Of a DNA stretch of 53,314 nucleotides, positions 46,353 to 53,314 are shown piece by piece. The notes below the pieces were generated by a model, which made no database searches, was not told the DNA's origin, and saw nothing but the letters and a program-made list of their open reading frames with translations. This DNA is from Bacteroidota bacterium (GTDB lineage: Bacteria; Bacteroidota; Ignavibacteria; Ignavibacteriales; Melioribacteraceae): the NCBI GenBank assembly GCA_021820065.1, contig JAKAEE010000004.1, positions 33,442 to 86,755 on the forward strand, given 5' to 3'. The position numbers and the translations under genes were made by a program. How positions within the stretch are numbered: the first letter of the stretch is position 1; each line of letters begins with the position of its first letter.

Positions 46353-46640
46353 ATGAATGACGAACTTCAGACCGGAAAAATCAGCCCGGAAGAAGATGAA
46401 GAAATTTCTATTGCTCTCCCTTACAGAGTTGTGTTGTTCAATGATGAATGGCACAGTTTCGACGAGGTGATAAATCAAATTGTTAAAGCAGTTAAATGCA
46501 GTTACGAAGAAGCGCGTTCATTTGCATTTGAAGCGCACGTTAAAGGCAAAGCGGTTGTTTTCAAAGGTGAACTTAGCAAATGTTTAAAAGTCACTTCGGT
46601 TCTTGAAGAAATTAGTTTACATACCCAAATAGTCTCGTAA
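46353..46640 (+). CDS. clpS: ClpS adaptor protein
   Basis: ClpS delivers N-degron substrates to the ClpAP-type protease. The 95-aa protein has an acidic N-terminal tail (1-25) and the ClpS core: YRVVLFNDEWHSFDEV, the N-degron pocket region, and the helix with AFEAHVKGKAVV. It is a single gene. Confidence 0.9.
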   Translation: MNDELQTGKISPEEDEEISIALPYRVVLFNDEWHSFDEVINQIVKAVKCSYEEARSFAFEAHVKGKAVVFKGELSKCLKVTSVLEEISLHTQIVS

Positions 46641-46726
46641 AAGGTCTATCTATTCATTAATCTTTTCCTCTAGATTTTATATATATTTTGACAACAAATT
46701 GGTTCCTCTAATTTTCGAGAGAGTTT

Positions 46727-47803
46727 ATGCAGATAGGTTTAGTTGGTCTTCAATATTCAGGTAAAACCACTTTATTCCACACACTTTCCAAGAACAGTTC
46801 TGCGTCAGCGGCAAAAGAAGAAGCAGCAGTTGAAGTAGTAAAAGTACCGGATGAACGGCTCGATAATCTCACAAAAGTTTTTAATCCCAAGAAACAAATA
46901 AACGCAACGATAGAAGTGTTTGATCTTCCCGGTCTGAAAATGTCCGAAGACAATAAAGTTAAAATTACTTCGGCATTTTTGAACGGTGTACGAAACAACG
47001 ACGCACTGTTTTATGTCGTTCGCTCATTTGCGGATGATTCGGTTATCCATCCAATGAAATCGATTGATTCGTTACGCGACATAGAATTCCTTGAAACGGA
47101 ATTTTTGCTTTCAGATTTGGCATTTTTGGAATCGCGTATCGAAAAACTAAAAAAGGATTTGCTGAAATCGAAAGACGAAAAGCTGAAACGCGAATTGCCG
47201 CTACTTGAAAAGTGTATGGCTCATTGCGAACAAGAGATGCCGCTGAGAACTTTTGCGTTTGATGAAAACGAGAAAAAACTTTTATCCGGCTACCAACTTT
47301 TAACGCTTAAGTCTCTCGGTATAGCGGTAAATTTTGATGAGGGTTCTATCACCAACGTTGATTCCGAAATAGAAAAAATTAAATTGAAGTTGGTTAAGAA
47401 CGGCGCGATTATAATTCCGTTTTTTGCCAAGATTGAACTGGAACTATCTGCACTTGGAACTGAAGACCAAGAAACTTTTATGAATGATTATGGTATTAAG
47501 GAATCGGCTTTAACAAAAATTTTGCGAACGTCGTATGAACTGCTCGGACTTCAATCATTCTTTACTGTCGGTGAAGACGAATGCCGCGCATGGACTATCA
47601 AGAAAAACTATACTGCACAGCTGGCGGCTGGAGTGATTCATACAGATTTCTTTAATAAGTTCATTAGAGCGGAAGTTGTTCATTACGAAGATTTTATGAA
47701 ATACGAATCGTTCAGCAAATGTAAAGATGCCGGAGTGTGGCGGCTTGAAGGAAAAGAATATATTGTTAAAGACGGAGATATTCTAAATATTCGTCATAAT
47801 TAA
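46727..47803 (+). CDS. ychF: YchF/Obg-type GTPase with TGS domain
   Basis: YchF-family proteins bind ATP or GTP and associate with ribosomes. The 358-aa protein has G1 GLQYSGKT (usual form GLPNVGKS, so it is divergent), G3 DLPGL and a VNFDE near the G4 position. The C-terminal TGS/DUF933 domain is clear: CRAWTIKKNYTAQLAAGVIH and AEVVHYEDFMKY. GAGAG precedes ATG 46727. The altered G1 suggests it is a divergent YchF. Confidence 0.88.
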   Translation: MQIGLVGLQYSGKTTLFHTLSKNSSASAAKEEAAVEVVKVPDERLDNLTKVFNPKKQINATIEVFDLPGLKMSEDNKVKITSAFLNGVRNNDALFYVVRSFADDSVIHPMKSIDSLRDIEFLETEFLLSDLAFLESRIEKLKKDLLKSKDEKLKRELPLLEKCMAHCEQEMPLRTFAFDENEKKLLSGYQLLTLKSLGIAVNFDEGSITNVDSEIEKIKLKLVKNGAIIIPFFAKIELELSALGTEDQETFMNDYGIKESALTKILRTSYELLGLQSFFTVGEDECRAWTIKKNYTAQLAAGVIHTDFFNKFIRAEVVHYEDFMKYESFSKCKDAGVWRLEGKEYIVKDGDILNIRHN

Positions 47804-47821
47804 ATTTAGTCGGGAGGAAAA

Positions 47822-49294
47822 ATGTCAACATCAGCAATTGATGGACTTGTACCGCAGCTTGTTTGGAAAAGGTTCTTCGAGATCAGTCAGATTCCGCGTC
47901 CGTCCAAAAGTGAAGAACGGATACGTTTGTATCTAAGAAATTTTGCGGGTCAAAATAATTTAGATATGAAAGAAGATGATGCCGGCAACATTGTGATGCT
48001 GGTTCAGCCGAGTTCCGGATTTGAGAACGCACCGACAGTTGTTCTTCAAGGTCATGTTGACATGGTATGTGAGAAGAACAAAGAAACCGATCATGATTTT
48101 AATAATGATCCGATTAAACTGAAACGTGAAGGTGAATGGCTAACGGCAGAAGGCACAACACTCGGTGCAGACAATGGAATAGGAGTTGCGGCGGCATTAG
48201 CAGTTTCTCAAGATGAGGATTTTGAACACGGTCCGCTCGAATTATTATTTACCGTTGATGAAGAAACCGGTCTGACCGGAGCGAATAATCTTCAGAAAGG
48301 ATTCATCACAGGAAAGACTTTGCTGAACCTTGATACTGAAGAAGACGGCGCGTTTTACGTTGGATGCTCTGGCGGAATGGATACTGTTGGAACATACAAA
48401 CTTGAAACAGAAAGTGCCGTCGATGGTTATCAAGCGTATTCAATTTTTATCAGTGGATTGAAAGGCGGGCATTCCGGTATAAATATTTCTGAAGGCAGGG
48501 CAAACGCAATTAAACTTCTTGGGTATCTTCTCGACCGTCTGACCAGTTTGAACTATCAGTTGATCGACATACAAGGCGGTTCGAAGAGGAATGCCATACC
48601 GCGCGAAGCCGAAGCCGTAATAACGATGAATCCCGATTTGGATTCCGATGCTCGCGAAATTATAAACGGATTTTCTTTGGAATCTATTCTTGAGTTCAAA
48701 GGTGTTGATGAAAACATTAGAATAACATTTGAGAAAAAAGATTTGCCGGAAGGCAATAGACCCGCGTTGCGCAAACAGTTTGCTGAAAAGATTATCAGTG
48801 CAATTTTAGCGATGCCGCACGGCGTTTTGGCAATGAGTAAAGAAATTCCCGGTCTGGTTGAAACATCGACAAACCTTGCGACAATAAATATCGAAGGTAA
48901 AGAAGTAAGAATCGGCACCAGTCAAAGAAGTTCTTTGGAGAATGCTAAGAAAGAGATTGCGCGAACTGTCCGCGCTGTTTTCGAATTATCCGGCGCAAAA
49001 GTTAAAGTTGGGGACGGCTATCCCGGCTGGCAGCCTAAAATGGATTCGAAGATTTTGAAGCTGTCTAAGAAAGTTTTTCAACATCTATTTTCCAGCGAGC
49101 CGCTGGTCAAAGCCGTTCATGCGGGACTAGAATGCGGAATTCTAAGCGACAAATATCCCGGTCTCGAAATGATTTCTTTTGGACCGACAATTGAAGGCGC
49201 TCATTCACCGGACGAACGAGTTAACATAGCCGATGTTGAAAAATTTTACCTGCTGTTGAAAGATATTCTTACCGAGATCGCGAAGAAGAAGTAA
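47822..49294 (+). CDS. pepD: Aminoacyl-histidine dipeptidase (M20)
   Basis: PepD cleaves Xaa-His and other dipeptides in the cytoplasm. The 490-aa protein has metal ligands in VVLQGHVDMVCEK, LGADNGIG, VDEETGLTGA and LNLDTEE, and the dimerisation domain with GLKGGHSGINI. GGGAGG precedes ATG 47822. Confidence 0.93.
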   Translation: MSTSAIDGLVPQLVWKRFFEISQIPRPSKSEERIRLYLRNFAGQNNLDMKEDDAGNIVMLVQPSSGFENAPTVVLQGHVDMVCEKNKETDHDFNNDPIKLKREGEWLTAEGTTLGADNGIGVAAALAVSQDEDFEHGPLELLFTVDEETGLTGANNLQKGFITGKTLLNLDTEEDGAFYVGCSGGMDTVGTYKLETESAVDGYQAYSIFISGLKGGHSGINISEGRANAIKLLGYLLDRLTSLNYQLIDIQGGSKRNAIPREAEAVITMNPDLDSDAREIINGFSLESILEFKGVDENIRITFEKKDLPEGNRPALRKQFAEKIISAILAMPHGVLAMSKEIPGLVETSTNLATINIEGKEVRIGTSQRSSLENAKKEIARTVRAVFELSGAKVKVGDGYPGWQPKMDSKILKLSKKVFQHLFSSEPLVKAVHAGLECGILSDKYPGLEMISFGPTIEGAHSPDERVNIADVEKFYLLLKDILTEIAKKK

Positions 49295-49350
49295 AAACGT
49301 TAAGTGACTTAACAGAAAGGAAGAGCTATAACTAAATAAAGAAGAAAAAA

Positions 49351-51063
49351 ATGAAAAAAGAAATTAAGCTTTATCCCGTCACGAGAATCGATTCGATACA
49401 GGATATGGTACTGAAGTCTGCAAAAAACTTCGGACCGAAACTCGCCCTTGAGGATCTAAATGACACTCCCATCAACAAAGTTACCTACCGCGAATTACTA
49501 GACAACATTTTAAGATTCGGCAGAGCGCTTCAAGATTTAGGCATAAAAGAAAGAACTCACATTGCGGTTATTGGCGAAAACCGTGTTCAATGGGCAATCA
49601 GTTATTTAACGGCTATGTGTTTCAATTATGTAGTAGTGCCGATTGATAAAAACCTGACGACGAATGAAATAATGAATATCTTGCATGAATCTGATTCCGA
49701 AGCGATTATTTTTTCCGGCACTTACTCCGGCATTATGGCTGAGGGAAGAAATTTTCTTAAGAAGCTGAAACACTATATCTGCATGGATGAAACGCGTGAA
49801 GAGAAATCGTTTTACGGAATGACTGAACTGATTAGAAAGACAAAACCGAAAGAGATTGATGAGCTTCCGAAAATTATTCCGGATGATCTTGCGGAAATTA
49901 TTTTTACATCCGGTTCTCTCGGTAGAGCAAAAGGAGTTATGCTTTCTCAAAAAAATCTTGCCGCAAATCTTGTTGATATGGTGAGCATGGTTTTGATTAC
50001 CGAGAAAGACCGTTTCCTTTCCGTTCTTCCGATGCATCATACTTATGAATGCACTTGCGGAATGCTGTGCCCGTTGTATTCCGGCGCTTCTGCTCATTAT
50101 GCAAGATCGTTAAAAACAATTGTGGATGATCTTCAAACGGTGAAAGCAACAATTTTGCTTGCGGTTCCTCTTCTTTACGACAAAGTGTTTAAGAGAATTC
50201 AGAAGGGAATCAAAGAAGACAAAATGAAATCCAAAATTGTACCGCCGCTTGTTAAGGTAACAAATCTGCTCACAACTGTGGGTCTCAAAGATGTGAAGAA
50301 GAAAATATTTCATGAACTTCACTCGAAGTTCGGCGGTTCGGTTAGATTGTTTATTGCCGGCGGCGCTGCGCCTGATCCTATGGTTGCCAAAGGTCTTCGC
50401 GAGTTCGGTTTCAATTTCATACAAGGATATGGTTTAACAGAAACGTCTCCGATACTAACGCTCAATCAAGTAGATAATTTCAAAGATGATGCGGCTGGTA
50501 TTCCGCTTCCATCGGTTCAAATAAAAATTAATAATCCGGATGATAACGGCAGCGGCGAGATTTGGGCGAAAGCACCCACAGTAATGATCGGTTACTATAA
50601 AAACGAAAAGGCGACTGAAGACACAATGGAAAACGGATGGTTCAAAACCGGCGACATCGGTTATATTGACGAAGATAATTTTTTGCATATTAACGGCAGA
50701 AAGAAAAATGTGATCATCTCAAAAAGCGGCAAGAATGTTTTTCCTGAAGAGATCGAGGATGTGCTTAACCGCAGCCCCTTCATTCTTGAATCGCTTGTTT
50801 CCGGCGAAGAAGATCCGAAGCAGGGTGAAATTATTTCCGCTCAGATTGTAGTTGATGCCGAAATGTTTATTGAACTCGCCGAGATGAAGAATATCAAGAT
50901 TAATGAAGAACTTCTGCATAAGACGGTTGCCGAAGAAGTTGAAAAAGCAAACAAGCAATTGCCGGCTCACAAGCAAATAAAGAAGTTCAACATCCGCGAA
51001 AATGAATTTGAAAAGACAACAACGCAAAAAATTAAAAGGTACTTGGTCAATCACGGCAACTAA
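49351..51063 (+). CDS. Long-chain acyl-CoA synthetase (AMP-forming)
   Basis: It activates fatty acids to acyl-CoA. The 570-aa protein has the ATP/AMP motif IIFTSGSLGRAKGVML (the first Thr-Gly of the consensus is changed to Ser-Leu), the acyl-adenylate motif GYGLTETSP, and the KNVIISKSGKNVFPEEIED region. A terminator follows. It is similar to FadD/FAA-type enzymes; substrate length cannot be told by eye. Confidence 0.9.
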   Translation: MKKEIKLYPVTRIDSIQDMVLKSAKNFGPKLALEDLNDTPINKVTYRELLDNILRFGRALQDLGIKERTHIAVIGENRVQWAISYLTAMCFNYVVVPIDKNLTTNEIMNILHESDSEAIIFSGTYSGIMAEGRNFLKKLKHYICMDETREEKSFYGMTELIRKTKPKEIDELPKIIPDDLAEIIFTSGSLGRAKGVMLSQKNLAANLVDMVSMVLITEKDRFLSVLPMHHTYECTCGMLCPLYSGASAHYARSLKTIVDDLQTVKATILLAVPLLYDKVFKRIQKGIKEDKMKSKIVPPLVKVTNLLTTVGLKDVKKKIFHELHSKFGGSVRLFIAGGAAPDPMVAKGLREFGFNFIQGYGLTETSPILTLNQVDNFKDDAAGIPLPSVQIKINNPDDNGSGEIWAKAPTVMIGYYKNEKATEDTMENGWFKTGDIGYIDEDNFLHINGRKKNVIISKSGKNVFPEEIEDVLNRSPFILESLVSGEEDPKQGEIISAQIVVDAEMFIELAEMKNIKINEELLHKTVAEEVEKANKQLPAHKQIKKFNIRENEFEKTTTQKIKRYLVNHGN

Positions 51064-51085
51064 ATTTGCTGTCGGTAAGAAATTC

Positions 51086-51115
51086 AAAAGCTCCATCTTT
51101 GGAGCTTTTATTTTA
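51086..51115 (+). terminator. Terminator after the acyl-CoA synthetase gene
   Basis: Arms AAAAGCTCC (51086-51094) and GGAGCTTTT (51101-51109), loop ATCTTT, then ATTTTA. A clear rho-independent terminator. Confidence 0.85.
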
Positions 51116-51147
51116 AATTAGCGTTGCAGTAATGTGAAAGGTATTTG

Positions 51148-52500
51148 ATGAAGAAATGGATTGCTGTTCTGCTTGTAATATCAATCTCAATTGTACACGG
51201 CACCGGTCGCGGCGACAAAAACATAATGGCTGGACAAATTGATGTGTTGAGCTACACAATAAATTTGGAGATTAGCGACAGTACTGATAGTATAAACGCA
51301 ACAACTGAAATTTCATTTAGCGTTCTGAAAGATTTGGACACTCTCAAATTTAATTTGAAGGATATGAATGTAACTGATTGTTCGCTGGATGGTCAAAAGA
51401 TACTTTTTCAAACGAACGACGGTATTCTTCTGCTCGCAGCACAAAACCGACTAGCTAGAAACTCGATTCATCGTTTGGTGGTCAGTTATAACGGTACGCC
51501 GACAGACGGTTTGTTCATCGGAAAAAACAAGTACGGAAAGTTTTGCGTATTCGCGGATAACTGGCCTAACCGCGCAAGTTATTGGTTCCCGTGTATCGAT
51601 CATCCGTCGGATAAAGCCAAAGTTACGTTTCATATAACGCTACCGAAGAAGTATGAAGTGATTGCAAACGGCGATGAAACAGAATTTGCATCTTCAGGCA
51701 GAACCGCAGAGTATTCATATTCAATATCCGTTCCGATTACCACATATTGCATGGTGTTCGGGGCATGTGACTTTTCAATCTCCAAGACTCAAACATCGTC
51801 CGGCGTTCCGGTCTATTATTATACATTTCCAGAGGACAGTATTACTGCTGCAAAATCATTTCAAAATGTTCCCGACATAATAAAATATTTTGAAAGTGTG
51901 ATTGGGCCATATCCGTATTCCAAACTGGCTTTAGTCGAATCATCAACAAAATACGGTGGGATGGAAAACAGCAGCGCGATTTTTTTGCCGGAGAGAAGTC
52001 CGTCTTTTACCGGCAGAAGAAATAATGATGAAACTATTGCGCACGAAATTGCTCATCAATGGTTCGGTGATGATGTATCGATTTCCAACTGGACTGATCT
52101 CTGGTTAAGCGAGGGATTCGCGACATACTTTTCCGCACTTTACTTCGAATCACGCTTCGGGGAAGAGCGATTTAATCAACGGCTGGAACGAATCAAAGAA
52201 GCATATTCTAGAGGTCATCGGAATGATGCGGCGGTGGTTACCGATAACTATTCCAAACTAGAAGAATTGTTGAACGTGGAAAACTACGACAAGGGCGCTT
52301 TGTTTTTAAACGCGTTAAGAAAGTTTATTGGCGATGAATCTTTTTTCAAAGGGATCAAAGAATATTACAAAGAGTTTAAACACTCCAATGTTTCAACGGA
52401 CGACTTCAAGAAAGTTATGTGGTCGGTCTCTCACGCTAATTTGGATGAGTTATTTCGCAAGTGGCTTTATGAACCCGATTCGGATAATTTGGTAAAATAA
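51148..52500 (+). CDS. Secreted M1 aminopeptidase
   Basis: It removes N-terminal residues from peptides in the periplasm. I chose ATG 51148 (AAAGG upstream). The 450-aa protein has a signal peptide (WIAVLLVISISIVHG). The M1 fold has GGMEN (270-274), zinc site HEIAH (299-303) and the distal Glu322 in LSEGFATYF. It ends soon after the catalytic domain and lacks the long C-terminal domain of large M1 enzymes, like other short bacterial members. Confidence 0.92.
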   Translation: MKKWIAVLLVISISIVHGTGRGDKNIMAGQIDVLSYTINLEISDSTDSINATTEISFSVLKDLDTLKFNLKDMNVTDCSLDGQKILFQTNDGILLLAAQNRLARNSIHRLVVSYNGTPTDGLFIGKNKYGKFCVFADNWPNRASYWFPCIDHPSDKAKVTFHITLPKKYEVIANGDETEFASSGRTAEYSYSISVPITTYCMVFGACDFSISKTQTSSGVPVYYYTFPEDSITAAKSFQNVPDIIKYFESVIGPYPYSKLALVESSTKYGGMENSSAIFLPERSPSFTGRRNNDETIAHEIAHQWFGDDVSISNWTDLWLSEGFATYFSALYFESRFGEERFNQRLERIKEAYSRGHRNDAAVVTDNYSKLEELLNVENYDKGALFLNALRKFIGDESFFKGIKEYYKEFKHSNVSTDDFKKVMWSVSHANLDELFRKWLYEPDSDNLVK

Positions 52501-52620
52501 ATCTAGCCGAAGAGTTTCCGAAACATGAGGGCAGCACAAAAGGGAGTAAAATTCATTGTGAAGTAATAACATTCACTTACCTTTGATTCTAGTTTTTATC
52601 TTAACGTAGAGTGAGGATGA

Positions 52621-53001
52621 TTAACAAGCGGCAGCGTAATTCGCTGCGTCATCGATCAATTTTTTTAGATCTATCGGTTTTCGCATGAATCCTGTTGCAC
52701 CGGCGTCGATTGATCTTTGTTCTTCAAAGTTTAAGGCGTGACCGGTTATTACAAAAATAGGGGTTCTCTTGTAGGTATCAATCTTCCGAAGTTCTTGAAC
52801 AAGATCAATTCCGTCGCTTGTGCTGCCACGCAACGAAAGATCCATAATGAACAAACTATACTTCTCGTTTTCTAATAACGCATGAAATTCTTCGGATGTC
52901 CTTGCAGCAGTAATTTCAAAATATTTCTTTAGTGCGTATTTGTAAATATTAATTGTTGATTCGTCATCTTCAACGATTAACAGTTTGCCTTTCTTTTCCA
53001 T
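52621..53001 (-). CDS. Stand-alone response regulator receiver
   Basis: This 126-aa CheY-like receiver has the acidic pocket E11-D12-D13, phospho-acceptor Asp54 (FIMDLSL), Thr86 (ITGHAL) and Lys108 (MRKPID). There is no output domain, so it acts by protein contact or phosphotransfer. No histidine kinase is next to it. Confidence 0.92.
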   Translation of the reverse strand: MEKKGKLLIVEDDESTINIYKYALKKYFEITAARTSEEFHALLENEKYSLFIMDLSLRGSTSDGIDLVQELRKIDTYKRTPIFVITGHALNFEEQRSIDAGATGFMRKPIDLKKLIDDAANYAAAC

Positions 53002-53157
53002 AGTCAGTTTAAATGGTTTAAGTTGATATATCTTACTAACAATTTCTTAAAACTTATGGTTCCAACTTTAACAAATTGTGTGACGAAGCTAACATCTATA
53101 TGTTAACTTACTAATCGGCTGGTGTAAATAAAGTACAATCAAAAAGGGCAATTACTT

Positions 53158-53209
53158 GAGGCGCCGGTCGGATTCGTCCCGCTGCACTAAAGCGGGATTG
53201 CAGACCTTC
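53158..53209 (-). pseudogene. tRNA-Cys fragment interrupted by a palindrome
   Basis: Bases 53158-53176 equal the 3' end of tRNA-Cys (53240-53258), and 53198-53209 equal its anticodon part (53277-53288). The 18 nt between (53259-53276 in the intact gene) are replaced by 21 nt (53177-53197) with arms TCCCGCT and AGCGGGA. The 5' half is missing, so it is not functional. Confidence 0.7.
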
Positions 53210-53240
53210 GCAACTATCAACGAACTTCTAATTCTTTTTG

Positions 53241-53314
53241 AGGCGCCGGTCGGATTCGAACCGACGAATAAAGGTTTTGCAGACCTTCCCCTTAAGCCAC
53301 TTGGGTACAGCGCC
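53241..53314 (-). tRNA. tRNA-Cys(GCA)
   Basis: On the minus strand the acceptor GGCGCTG (from 53314) pairs with CGGCGCC; the anticodon arm reads AGGTCTGCAAAACCT with anticodon GCA, and the T-arm is GTCGG-TTCGAAT-CCGAC. CCA is not encoded. It ends exactly at the window edge and appears complete (74 nt). Confidence 0.93.

Noticed and set aside
46680..46700. Promoter box before the YchF-like gene
   Set aside because: The ATATTTTG sequence does not fit TAnnTTTG at the first positions and no TTG lies at the right distance with confidence.

Overview
The window looks like a chromosomal segment of a bacterium of the Ignavibacteria/Chlorobi side of the Bacteroidetes group. The evidence is a type IX secretion (T9SS) C-terminal sorting tail of the 'NYPNPFNPTT' kind on a secreted lipase-like protein, promoters that resemble the Bacteroidetes TTG/TAnnTTTG type, a eukaryote-like citrate synthase, and AT-rich DNA. 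No 16S gene is present, so the placement is an inference.

Left part (about 115-25,206): an integrative element of about 25.03 kb sits in a tRNA-Leu(CAG) gene. A 60-bp exact direct repeat (115-174 and 25147-25206) covers the 3' part of the tRNA. The left copy belongs to the intact tRNA and the right copy is a tRNA remnant. A tyrosine recombinase lies just inside the left end. A 20-bp repeat, probably an integrase arm site, occurs at both ends and after int. Cargo from left to right: a type I restriction-modification operon with an AlbA-type ATP-binding protein gene inserted (hsdR-hsdS-albA-hsdM); a replication and recombination block (P-loop helicase-like protein, small zinc proteins, SymE-like protein, Sak4-like ATPase with its Walker A at the wrong end, SSB-like protein with an acidic tip, Gp157-like protein); a secretion block (lipoprotein, T9SS-sorted alpha/beta hydrolase, NPY-repeat protein, tiny YXWGXW-like protein); and a defence-like block (OLD-family nuclease, two-TM protein with a PLD-like C-terminal part, HIT hydrolase). 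I see no conjugation, relaxase or phage structural genes, so it is an integrative island or satellite-like element rather than a complete ICE or prophage.

Right part (25,201-53,314): ordinary host genes. The squalene operon hpnCDE starts with an ATG that lies inside the right att repeat. It is followed by citrate synthase, a lytic transglycosylase, pyrG, a TPR protein, purN-purH, the rod-shape/elongasome operon mreB-mreC-mreD-mrdA-rodA, pyrF, a DUF2851 protein, a leftward group (bifunctional nuclease, etfA, etfB), then clpS, a YchF-like GTPase, pepD, a long-chain acyl-CoA ligase, an M1 aminopeptidase, a leftward response regulator and tRNA-Cys(GCA).

Both ends of the window carry broken tRNA copies (a Leu D-arm piece at 1-40, a Cys piece at 53158-53209), each interrupted by a 21-nt segment built on a TCCCG...CGGGA palindrome. 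The most interesting targets are the apparently permuted recombination ATPase, the two-TM/HIT gene pair with integron-like GTTAGAT boundaries around it, the rewired hpn operon, and the palindromic inserts in tRNA copies.
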